A stretch of DNA of 56,870 nt. Source: Flammeovirgaceae bacterium (GTDB lineage: Bacteria > Bacteroidota > Bacteroidia > Cytophagales > Cyclobacteriaceae). The translations under genes and the position numbers were made by a program. The notes beneath the pieces were generated by a model. That model made no database searches. It saw only the letters and a list, made by a program, of their open reading frames with translations, and was not told the origin of the DNA. This document shows positions 8,502-16,957 of the stretch, one piece after another (the stretch's first letter is position 1; each line of letters starts with the position of its first letter). Location: NCBI GenBank assembly GCA_013204595.1, contig JABMNK010000093.1:1-56870 (forward strand), given 5' to 3'.

Positions 8502-9962
8502 ATGAAATTCAAAAACGTAAGCTACCTCTTTACTATCCTAGCCATACTATTGATCCAATGTAAACCTTCCGGTGATTTTTTTGCAGACGCTCTATGTATT
8601 CAGCATATTTCAATCATTGACCCGCAAGAAGGTTTGAAAGAAGATCAGACAGTAGTCATCGCTGCGGGTAAAATCCTCAAAGTAAGCCCCTCTTCTGAGA
8701 TTAAACTAGCCGCAAATAATACTATTATAGATGGAACTGGGAAATTCTTGATTCCTGGACTTTGGGATGCCCATGTTCATTTTGCTTATATTGAAGAAAT
8801 GGCCCCTAGTATGTTTGACCTCTTTTTGGCGTATGGCGTTACTAGCGTTCGGGATACCGGTGGCAAAATTGAATTTACAAAGCTTTGGAAAAACCTGGCA
8901 CTTAAAAATCCAACCTCTGCGCCTAGAGTGATGATTGCAGGGCCTTTAATAGATGGAATGCCAAACGTATATGACGGCAGTGATCACGAGCATCCCCCCT
9001 TATCTGTAGGCATGTCAACCCCTGATGACGTTCGTCGAAAAATAAATGAATTGGATAGTATCGGTGTAGATCTGTTTAAAGCTTATGAGATGTTGAGCCC
9101 TGAACAATTTGAAGTTATCGTGCAAATGGCAAAAGAAAAAGGCTTGAAGGTGACCGGACATGTACCGTTGAGTATGGATGTAATTACGGCCTCCAATGCA
9201 GGCCTCAATAGTATGGAACACATGCGTAATCTTGAACTTTCCTGTGCATCAAATGCCGCGGAATTATTGAAAGAACGCAGAGAAGTACTCGCATTAGGAA
9301 AAAATGATATTGGAGGCGTCCTTAGAAGCAAAATTCACAATTTACAGCGCCAAGTAGCTATAGAAAATTACGATGATCTCAAAGCACAAGAGGTATTGGA
9401 TGTACTTGCGAAAAATGATACCTGGCAAATACCAACGGTAGCCCTGGCGACAGGATTTACCGAAAGAAAATTCGCGGATTCAAGTTGGATGGCCACTTTT
9501 AAATATATACCTGAGGCTATTGCACAAAGTTGGAAGGAAGAAATCGGACAGATCACTCAACTCGAACCAACTCCATTTAATTATGAATATACCAATTGGT
9601 TTTATAATATGGTGGGGAAAGTACACAAAACTGGTATTTCTATTATGGCCGGTACCGACACTCCTATCGGCTACCTCACCCCAGGTAGAAGTCTACATGC
9701 TGAGTTGGTCGCTTTGGTGAAGGCTGGGTTGACTCCACTCGAGGCCATCCAAACCGCAACAATCAATCCAGCCAAATATTTTCACATGGAAAATGAACTG
9801 GGTGCCGTAAAGGAAACCATGTGGGCAGATCTCTTGATTCTGGAGGCAAATCCATTGGATGATATTTCTAACACACAAAAAATAAATGCCGTTATCAAGC
9901 AAGGTAATTTTATGGGTCGGGACCAGTTAGACCTTTTATTAAAGGGACTTGAAAGTAACTAA
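8502..9962 (+). CDS. amidohydrolase-family lipoprotein (imidazolonepropionase-like)
   Basis: This encodes 486 residues. The signal peptide has the lipobox LIQC with Cys20. A small beta-sandwich (about 30-80) precedes the TIM barrel. The amidohydrolase metal centre is complete: H91 and H93 (DAHVHF), K193 as the likely carboxylated lysine (DLFKAY), H220 (TGHVP), H240 (MEHM) and D386 (AGTDT). Close relatives are exported Xaa-Pro dipeptidase-like or prolidase-like amidohydrolases, so peptide or cyclic amide hydrolysis is likely. The exact substrate cannot be told from the sequence. A long hairpin follows at 9985-10036. Confidence 0.8.
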   Translation: MKFKNVSYLFTILAILLIQCKPSGDFFADALCIQHISIIDPQEGLKEDQTVVIAAGKILKVSPSSEIKLAANNTIIDGTGKFLIPGLWDAHVHFAYIEEMAPSMFDLFLAYGVTSVRDTGGKIEFTKLWKNLALKNPTSAPRVMIAGPLIDGMPNVYDGSDHEHPPLSVGMSTPDDVRRKINELDSIGVDLFKAYEMLSPEQFEVIVQMAKEKGLKVTGHVPLSMDVITASNAGLNSMEHMRNLELSCASNAAELLKERREVLALGKNDIGGVLRSKIHNLQRQVAIENYDDLKAQEVLDVLAKNDTWQIPTVALATGFTERKFADSSWMATFKYIPEAIAQSWKEEIGQITQLEPTPFNYEYTNWFYNMVGKVHKTGISIMAGTDTPIGYLTPGRSLHAELVALVKAGLTPLEAIQTATINPAKYFHMENELGAVKETMWADLLILEANPLDDISNTQKINAVIKQGNFMGRDQLDLLLKGLESN

Positions 9963-9984
9963 AGTTATTAAATTAACATCAAAT

Positions 9985-10036
9985 ATCACTACCCCCCTAT
10001 TTAGCTCCTTTCATTTTAAAATAGTGGGGTAGTGAT
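9985..10036. terminator. 18-bp hairpin between convergent genes
   Basis: The arm ATCACTACCCCCCTATTT (9985-10002) pairs with 10019-10036 over 18 bp with one mismatch and a 16-nt loop. It lies between the convergent amidohydrolase and carbonic anhydrase genes, so it could stop transcription from both sides. T-tracts are short. Confidence 0.6.
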
Positions 10037-10050
10037 TATACCTTTAAAAA

Positions 10051-10716
10051 TTAAGACAGTCGATAGATTTCCATAATCTCCTTCAAAATATGGTCAAAAT
10101 CAATTTGTAAATCTATAAGCTTACCCGACTTGATGTCAAATACCCAACCATGAACTGTGATATTTCGTTCCCTATGCGCCTTCTGAACCTGGGCTGTTTT
10201 GATCACATTTACACATTGCTCTTGGACATTTAATTCGACCAATCTCTTGTATTTTGAATCCTCGTCTTCAATTTTGTTCAACTCATCTTTATGTAATCGA
10301 TAGACGTCCCTGATATTGCGCAACCAGGGATTTAATATTCCTAGATCTGCTGATTGCATCGCGGCCTTGACTCCTCCACAATAATAATGGCCGCAAACGA
10401 CGATATGACTCACCTTTAAATGCGTGACGGCATAATCAATCACCGTCATCGAACTCAAATCACTATTATTGACCATATTGGCAATGTTGCGGTGCACGAA
10501 GGCATCTCCAGGATTTATTCCCATCAATTCTTCTGCTGTCACCCTGCTGTCTGAACATCCTATATAAAGAATTTCTGGGTTTTGACCTTCTGAAAGATCA
10601 TTGAAATAATTTGGATCCAACGCCAATTTTGTCGCTACCCAATCCTTATTGTTATCAAAAATTTTTTGGATGTTCATATCGGTTTCTTTAGTACCAACGA
10701 TAATATTATTGCTCAT
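10051..10716 (-). CDS. beta-class carbonic anhydrase
   Basis: This encodes 221 residues. Zinc ligands and catalytic dyad are clear: C54-S-D56-S-R58, H110 and C113 (GHYYCGG). The protein interconverts CO2 and bicarbonate in the cytoplasm. The annotated ATG gives a 13-residue extension; a second ATG at Met14 (MNIQKIFDNNKDW) matches the usual family start and is equally likely. It lies 36 bp downstream of a SulP transporter gene on the same strand, which suggests joint handling of bicarbonate or another anion. Confidence 0.92.
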   Translation of the reverse strand: MSNNIIVGTKETDMNIQKIFDNNKDWVATKLALDPNYFNDLSEGQNPEILYIGCSDSRVTAEELMGINPGDAFVHRNIANMVNNSDLSSMTVIDYAVTHLKVSHIVVCGHYYCGGVKAAMQSADLGILNPWLRNIRDVYRLHKDELNKIEDEDSKYKRLVELNVQEQCVNVIKTAQVQKAHRERNITVHGWVFDIKSGKLIDLQIDFDHILKEIMEIYRLS

Positions 10717-10752
10717 GTTAATTCAAAGATTAAGTTATATAATTTTTTTATT

Positions 10753-12360
10753 CTAATTGGGAATTGTTTCTTTTAGTCTCCTTCTGTTGATCCTCCCTGA
10801 TGATTTTTTTGTGAGCAAATCATTTGCCCCAATCCATTCGATAGAGATTTTTCTAGCGCTCGCTTTTTGTTTAAAACTTTCTATAATCTCTATGATATCT
10901 GGGTGAATGCGCATCGTATGCTTCGCATCAATAATTAGGCGATGATTGTCCGGAACCTCATCCAAACTTTTTAAAATACTTGCCTTGTTTAAAAAGCTCA
11001 CTACTTCGGCAAATCGAATCCTAATAACCCGCTCTTCAATATTCTCATCAACCTGAAAATAATGCCCTGTCCTGTAGTTATTAAATAAAATATGAACGAA
11101 AGCTACCATGAGTCCCAGTCCAATTCCCATCAATAAATCGGTAAAGACAATTCCAAGAATAGTGACCATGTAAGGAATGAATTCTGCTCGACCCGCTTTA
11201 TACATCCCTTTGTATATAGAAATAGAACTAAGCTTATAACCCACAACCAATAAAATAGCCGCCAAACTGGCTATAGGTATTAAATTCAGTAAACCAGGAA
11301 AAAAGAGCACACAAAGTAAAATAAAAACACCATGCAAGAAAGCAGAAACCCACGTGCGGCCGCCTGATTGAATATTTGCCGAACTTCGCACAATAACCTG
11401 GGTGATCGGGAGGCCCCCCAGAAATCCTGAGACAATATTTCCTATCCCTTGCGCCATTAATTCTCTGTTTGCCGGCGTTACCCGCTTATATGGATCTAAC
11501 TTATCTGTAGCTTCCAAACAAAGTAAGGTTTCCAAACTTGCTACCACAGCAATAGTAAGACCCAGCATATATACTTCAGGACGATTTAGCTGACCAAAAT
11601 CTGGCCTAGTGAATTGTCCAAAAAAATCAGTCAAAGAATCCGCAATTGGAATCCGTACCAATTGATCATTCACTAAAGTAAATTCAGTAGAATCTTTAAA
11701 TAGTATATTCAATCCAATACCTACGGCCACTACAATCAAGGGACCCTGTATCAACTGAGAAAATTTATATCTCTTTAGGAAAGGTTGCTCCCAAATAATC
11801 AGGATAATCAGGGAAATTACTGAAATCAATAGTGGGCCAAAACTTATAAGATCAAACATGCGACCAAGCTCAGAAAATGTGTTATACCCATCTCTTTGAA
11901 AAAATTCAAAATCACCTTCCGGATCACTGCTGTAACCAAAGGCATGTGGTATTTGTTTAAGAATGATCACTACACCAATCCCTGAAAGCATACCCTTAAT
12001 CACCGATGAAGGAAAATAATGTCCAATCACACCTGCCTTCAATACACCTAAAAGGACTTGAACGACGCCCGCAAACATGACAGCTACAAGCAAGGCCTCA
12101 AAAGAGCCTAACGCGTCAATACTGGAAAGAACAATTACGGCAAGTCCTGCAGCTGGCCCACTTACCCCAAGGGCCGAACCGCTGATCAAGGTGACGATTA
12201 TCCCACCAACCATACCAGCAATAATGCCCGCAAAAAGGGGTGCTCCCGAAGCTAATGCAATACCCAGACAAAGTGGTATTGCGACTAACGTGACCACGAT
12301 ACTAGCCGGAAAATCAAATTTTATGTTTTCAGAGAAACGCTGTTTAAAATGTTTATTCAT
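10753..12360 (-). CDS. SulP family inorganic anion transporter
   Basis: This encodes 535 residues with about 12 hydrophobic segments. The SulP signature SGPAAGLAVIVLSS is at about 67-80, and a STAS-like C-terminal part lies at about 430-520 (MRIHPDIIEIIESF). SulP proteins carry sulfate, bicarbonate or other anions. Pairing with the beta-carbonic anhydrase 36 bp downstream favours bicarbonate, but that is inference from context. The upstream gap of about 107 bp to the 111-residue protein shows no clear terminator, so it may belong to a tetR-led transcript. Confidence 0.88.
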   Translation of the reverse strand: MNKHFKQRFSENIKFDFPASIVVTLVAIPLCLGIALASGAPLFAGIIAGMVGGIIVTLISGSALGVSGPAAGLAVIVLSSIDALGSFEALLVAVMFAGVVQVLLGVLKAGVIGHYFPSSVIKGMLSGIGVVIILKQIPHAFGYSSDPEGDFEFFQRDGYNTFSELGRMFDLISFGPLLISVISLIILIIWEQPFLKRYKFSQLIQGPLIVVAVGIGLNILFKDSTEFTLVNDQLVRIPIADSLTDFFGQFTRPDFGQLNRPEVYMLGLTIAVVASLETLLCLEATDKLDPYKRVTPANRELMAQGIGNIVSGFLGGLPITQVIVRSSANIQSGGRTWVSAFLHGVFILLCVLFFPGLLNLIPIASLAAILLVVGYKLSSISIYKGMYKAGRAEFIPYMVTILGIVFTDLLMGIGLGLMVAFVHILFNNYRTGHYFQVDENIEERVIRIRFAEVVSFLNKASILKSLDEVPDNHRLIIDAKHTMRIHPDIIEIIESFKQKASARKISIEWIGANDLLTKKSSGRINRRRLKETIPN

Positions 12361-12467
12361 ATTATTTTTAATGGAAATTAATTAGTTGATAAAAAAACTT
12401 TGCGTACTCAGTTGAGCACTTCATTGGTCAAAATATAGCAGAAGGAAGATGTCTAAAGCAAAACGTC

Positions 12468-12803
12468 TTAGACCTGGTGTCTTTGTTTGGGTGGGGGTGT
12501 CAAAATATTGACAAAAGGATGCTGATAAAATCTATTGCAGCCGTCAGTTAGCTTTTGATTTCGATGCACCGCCAATAAACTATAGGAATAGTTCAAGTTA
12601 TTTTGATGAATTGCGCCATCGTTATCTTCCTCAGATTCTTCAAAACCAATATCTGACTGTTCAACTCCCCCTACAATAATCAAATCATCTTTAGGAATTA
12701 ATTCACCTGTAACGAACGTAATGGCCAAGAATATATAAAGAACTTTGGCTAAAGTCAGCGTTTTTGTGGCTACTCCATATATGTGAATATTTACTACATT
12801 CAT
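12468..12803 (-). CDS. uncharacterised 111-residue protein coupled to tetR
   Basis: I do not recognise this protein. It starts MNVVNIHIYG, with one hydrophobic segment at about 17-34 (LAKVLYIFLAITFVTG), then an acidic stretch with EESEEDND, and a His/Asn-rich C-terminus. The ATG at 12803-12801 shares one base with the TGA stop of the tetR gene (TGATG), a translational-coupling arrangement; an upstream GTG at 12806 is less likely. It is probably exported or membrane-anchored by its single segment. The tight coupling to tetR is the main support for its being real. Confidence 0.55.
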   Translation of the reverse strand: MNVVNIHIYGVATKTLTLAKVLYIFLAITFVTGELIPKDDLIIVGGVEQSDIGFEESEEDNDGAIHQNNLNYSYSLLAVHRNQKLTDGCNRFYQHPFVNILTPPPKQRHQV

Positions 12804-13483
12804 CACGTCAGGCCTACGGATTTAAAAACCATTTCCTTATAAAATTCATTAATAGCATCTTCTCCATTCACTTCATCCGTCAATCGGGGTAAATGGGCAG
12901 CAAAATAACGCTGATGATGGGCGCCTTCTATCAACGTTGAAATAAGCATATGAGGATACTTATAGGTAGGGTTGATTTCAAGAATGAGATTACTTATGCG
13001 ATTTACCAATTTTTTATACGCAACGAAAACACCTTCCTTATTGAATTGATCAACGTCCTTTGTCATATAGGCCTTATTGGATTCGGCGATAACAATTCGA
13101 TTTAATTTGCACTCGTTGATATGCTCAAAACTACCATCAACTTCAATGTTTTCTGTAAGGATTTTAATACCTCTTTGCAAACGTTCTTTGGGCGACGGTA
13201 TATTGGCAAGTCCAAAAACAATTCTATATTCCATCCAACACCAATACCAAGAGGTGAGATAAAGCAAGAGCTTATGCTTCGTTTCAAAATATCTATAAAT
13301 TGAGGCCTCAGTTGATTGAATTGCGAGTCCCAATTTACGGAAAGTAAAGGCCTCAAATCCCATTTCATCCATCATATCTATACTACCTTCCAGAATTTTT
13401 CTGCCTAGCAAGCTAGTTTCAGGATTCTTCAAATAAATACGATCGTTTACCTGAATAGTGAAAGATGGTAGTAAATTATGCAT
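12803..13483 (-). CDS. TetR/AcrR family transcriptional regulator
   Basis: This encodes 226 residues. The N-terminal DNA-binding domain spans about 25-72, with the recognition helix around STEASIYRYFETKHKLL (58-74). The rest is a helical ligand-binding part with no recognised ligand. It starts 17 nt after its own -7 promoter element, which overlaps a 15-bp palindrome, so it probably represses itself. Its downstream partners are a small unknown protein, SulP and carbonic anhydrase. The old-yellow-enzyme gene lies on the opposite side of the same intergenic region and could be a second target. Confidence 0.85.
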   Translation of the reverse strand: MHNLLPSFTIQVNDRIYLKNPETSLLGRKILEGSIDMMDEMGFEAFTFRKLGLAIQSTEASIYRYFETKHKLLLYLTSWYWCWMEYRIVFGLANIPSPKERLQRGIKILTENIEVDGSFEHINECKLNRIVIAESNKAYMTKDVDQFNKEGVFVAYKKLVNRISNLILEINPTYKYPHMLISTLIEGAHHQRYFAAHLPRLTDEVNGEDAINEFYKEMVFKSVGLT

Positions 13484-13499
13484 TTAGTTATCAATACTT

Positions 13500-13508
13500 A
13501 CAAAAGTA
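13500..13508 (-). promoter_or_regulatory. -7 promoter element of tetR
   Basis: On the minus strand TACTTTTGT matches TAnnTTTGY exactly and sits 17 nt before the tetR start codon at 13483. Confidence 0.6.
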
Positions 13509-13519
13509 ATAGTATTACT
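13505..13519. promoter_or_regulatory. palindromic operator candidate for the TetR protein
   Basis: AGTAATA-G-TATTACT is a perfect 15-bp palindrome with a single central base. It overlaps the tetR -7 box (13500-13508), the usual place for an autoregulatory TetR operator. Confidence 0.6.
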
Positions 13520-13647
13520 ATTATAAAAAAACAAAATTATATTAATTTTTGAACTCATTCCTTTTTTTCCTATTTTGTCTACGCGTACTGTCCTGGTTTG
13601 GCCACTTTTTGATCGCATTGTATACCTTAACCTATCATTTTTGATTA

Positions 13648-14952
13648 GTGTCTATCCTCGATAACTCGTTAAATCTACCCTGCGGTCGAATTCTACGAAA
13701 TAGAATTTGTAAAGCCGCAATGACCGAGCGCCTATCCGGTGCCCACAATTTTGTCAACGATCAACATATTCAATTGTACCGAACTTGGGCCAAAAGTGGG
13801 GTGGGCCTTTTATTATCAGGCAATGTACAAGTAGACCAACGCTATCTAGAATCGGTTGGGAACATTGCCATTGAAAAGGGGACCTATTTCGAACAACTTC
13901 CAAAACTCAAACAATGGGCAGAGACCGCCAAAATGAACAACGTAGATTTCTGGATGCAGATCAGTCATGCGGGTCGACAAACCCCAGCACATATCGCTAA
14001 AGAATCTTTAGGACCTTCCAATATTCAATTAAAAATACCTGGTCTTCGCTATAGCCGACCCAAATCCATGTCGGAAGCCGATATCACAGATGTCATCGAT
14101 CGATTCGTATTTGTTGCTTCGGTCGCTAAAGAAGCCGGATTCACAGGGATTCAAATTCATGCGGCCCATGGGTATTTATTGTCCGAATTTTTATCGCCCG
14201 ACATTAACATCCGAAAAGATAAATGGGGTGGATCGATTGAAAATCGCGCCCGTTTACTACTTGAAATTGTCCGAAACTGTCGTAGCACACTAGGAAGTGA
14301 ATTTCCCATTTCAGTAAAATTAAATTCAGCAGATTTTCAAAAGGGAGGCTTTTCGGTAGAGGATGCAATTCAAGTGGCACACCTACTGAGCAACGCAGGC
14401 ATCGACTTGCTTGAAATTTCAGGAGGGACCTATGAACAACCTCGATTGCTGGGATTAGATGAGGTAGGGATTCATCCCAAAAGGATTGAAAAGCGACGTG
14501 AAAGCACTCTTGCTCGAGAGGCGTTTTTTTTGGACTACGCAGAGGCAATAAGCAAAGTGATCGAAATACCATTAATGGTTACCGGCGGATTCAGAAGTTT
14601 AACCGGCATGGAAAATGCTATTTTTCAAAATGCATGCCAGATGATCGGTATTGCCCGCCCGCTTTGTGTTAATCCATGGGCCTACCAAGAATTGAGAGCC
14701 GGCAAAACGAATCAAATGATGAGTCCTGAAAAAACCTTATCTATTGGTCCCGGATGGCTGTCCATCAGAAGTCCATTTCGACTGGTACAAGCATTCAATG
14801 CATTGAGTACGCAAGCTTGGTTTTATAGGCAAATCCAGAGAATGAGTCAAAACCTGATGCCAAATGTCAATATTCATCCTTTTAAGGCTTATTGGCTCGA
14901 CCAAAAAAAAGAAAAAAAAGCACTCAAAGCTTTTAAAAAAACTTGGAATTAA
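13648..14952 (+). CDS. NADH:flavin oxidoreductase, old yellow enzyme family
   Basis: This encodes 434 residues. It is an FMN TIM barrel with the signature HAAHGYLLSEFLSP (H171, H174), followed by R-KDKWGGSIENRARLL, typical of OYE-like enzymes that reduce activated C=C bonds with NAD(P)H. Residues above about 370 form a short C-terminal extension. The iron-sulfur half of 2,4-dienoyl-CoA reductase types is absent. The start is GTG at 13648; the next in-frame ATG (13720) would remove the first beta strand, so GTG is preferred. It lies 31 bp before the GH17 gene. Confidence 0.82.
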   Translation: MSILDNSLNLPCGRILRNRICKAAMTERLSGAHNFVNDQHIQLYRTWAKSGVGLLLSGNVQVDQRYLESVGNIAIEKGTYFEQLPKLKQWAETAKMNNVDFWMQISHAGRQTPAHIAKESLGPSNIQLKIPGLRYSRPKSMSEADITDVIDRFVFVASVAKEAGFTGIQIHAAHGYLLSEFLSPDINIRKDKWGGSIENRARLLLEIVRNCRSTLGSEFPISVKLNSADFQKGGFSVEDAIQVAHLLSNAGIDLLEISGGTYEQPRLLGLDEVGIHPKRIEKRRESTLAREAFFLDYAEAISKVIEIPLMVTGGFRSLTGMENAIFQNACQMIGIARPLCVNPWAYQELRAGKTNQMMSPEKTLSIGPGWLSIRSPFRLVQAFNALSTQAWFYRQIQRMSQNLMPNVNIHPFKAYWLDQKKEKKALKAFKKTWN

Positions 14953-14983
14953 TATTTTTAATATTCCTGGAATTCTCACTTAT

Positions 14984-16806
14984 ATGACCTGTTTAAAAAT
15001 AGAGAAATATTCATTCAATTTATTTTCAGGAGCACTCCTTTTGTTGTTTTTGACTCAATGCCACTCCTATCAAGAACATTCAAAATCAACGGCTGAAATT
15101 TTAGGGAATCCAGCATATGGTGCCATTTCATACGGCGGTTATCGACACAACACTCGGGCCATTCCACCTTCCATCGAAGAAATAAAAGAGGACATGAAGA
15201 TACTGGCAGCCATGAAAATCAAATTGATCAGAACATACAATACCCAGCTATTTGGAGAAACCATCAATATATTAGAAGGAATAAAGTCTCTCAAGAAAGA
15301 AGATCCCAATTTTGAAATGTATGTGATGCTTGGATCGAATGCGAAGGCGCTTATACCCCCACAGCCAATCACCAAGCAGGAAACATTGATCAAAACACTG
15401 CAGAGATAAAAGAGGCCGTCAAGCTGGCTCAAGGCTATCCAGACATCATCAAGATTATAGCGGTAGGCAACGAAGCAATGGTCCATTGGGCAACGTCCTA
15501 TTACGTAAATCCCAAAGAGATTCTGTATTGGGTTAACTACTTGCAAACACTAAAAAAAGACCATCAACTCCCTCCAGACTTGTGGATCACAAGTTCGGAC
15601 AACTTTGAATCTTGGGGCGGTGGAAACAAAGCCTATCATCAGGAAGACTTAATTGCACTCATCAAGGCGGTAGACTTTGTTTCGATACATACCTATCCCT
15701 TTCATGACAGTTTCTATAATCCTAGCTTTTGGGGAATTCCAGCCAACGAAGTATCATTAACTACCAATGAACAAATTATTGCCGCTATGCAACGAGCGTC
15801 ACAATATGCGCAGCAACAATACTACCAAACAACTGCCTACATAAAGAAAATTGCGCCTGGAACACAAGTACACATTGGCGAAACAGGCTGGGCTACTATG
15901 GCAGCATCCTCATACGGTAAAAATGGCTCTCAGGCCGCTGACGAATGGAAGCAAAAACTTTACTATCAACAGATAAAAACTTGGACCAACACCTCTGGGA
16001 TTACCTCCTTCTTTTTTGAAGCCTTTGATGAGCAATGGAAAGACCAAGCCAATGAGCGGGGATCAGAGAATCATTTTGGGCTTTTTACCCTAAACGGTGA
16101 AGCAAAACATGCCCTTTGGGACTTGGTAGATGATGGTGTATTTGATGGGCTGTACCGCTCGGGACAACCCATCACCAAAACCTACCACGGAGCCCTTGAT
16201 CAGCTCATTAAAGACGTACTACCTCCGCCTTTGAAAAGTGAAATAGGACCTCTTGTCATTTCCACAGTTAATAAGAATTACTTAATAGGCGAACCTATAA
16301 AAGAAGAAACCTATGTTATTTTAAAAGATTCAATACGTTCTTTCGAGCACATGACGTATCCTAGCGCACCGCTCAAATTAAATGCATGGGAGGGTTCTTG
16401 TACTATTAAAATAACTCAAGAGGGCCTCTTGCTGGTCCATAGGGGTAAAAATACCTGGTGGGGTACCGGGTTAGAAATTCAAGGAGCAGGTAAGGGAGAA
16501 AATCTTTCCCTATTTGATCAGGGTTATCTTCATTTTGACATGAAGGGTGACACCCATTCCTTATTTAACCTTGGCTTCCAAACAGGGAGCTATTCAGATG
16601 GATCCCAGGTTAATAATTTCATAACCATCGGCCCAGATCAAACCTATAAATTACATGAAACCTGGCAAAAATATAAGATAAGTATACGTCTATTAAATAA
16701 AAACACTCCTCTCAACGACGTAACAAGTGTCTTTTATTTAATGGGAATAAATCAATTCGACGGTAAGTCTATATACTTAAAGAACATATATTTAACGCAA
16801 AAATAA
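14984..16806 (+). pseudogene. GH17 glucanase-like lipoprotein, interrupted by a frameshift
   Basis: The reading frame starts at 14984 with a lipoprotein signal peptide (lipobox LTQC, Cys26) and a GH17-like start (YGAISYGGYRHNTRAIPPS), then shifts near 15331. Downstream the match resumes in another frame as EIKEAVKLAQGYPD and continues to 16806. The acid/base Glu is at 15472-15474 (VGNEAM) and the nucleophile Glu at 15880-15882 (IGETGW). After about 16230 a C-terminal jelly-roll, possibly carbohydrate-binding, follows. Inserting one TGGA copy after CTTGGA restores LGWIECEGAY and one 608-residue protein. As given, only a 141-residue fragment and an untagged internal part can be made. GH17 members cleave beta-1,3-glucans such as laminarin. 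A sequencing error is possible. Confidence 0.8.
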
Positions 16807-16957
16807 CCGGTAAGCGACTTTTTTAGACGCGTTATTTATTCCTTTCATCGAATCTATCGACCTTCAGAAAAAATAATCTATAGTTTTCGCTACAAATTCA
16901 ATATACAAATATCGAATTGCTTAACTTCAAATAGATTCTCGTTAAAAACTAAAAGCT

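Noticed and set aside
12077-12385. 102-codon plus-strand frame opposite the SulP gene
   Set aside because: It is antisense to a clear transporter gene and resembles no family.
15478-16806. Separate 442-residue gene starting at MVHWATSYY
   Set aside because: The start is inside the GH17 catalytic domain and the frame extends upstream with family residues (EIKEAVKLAQGYPD), so it is the second part of the broken gene.
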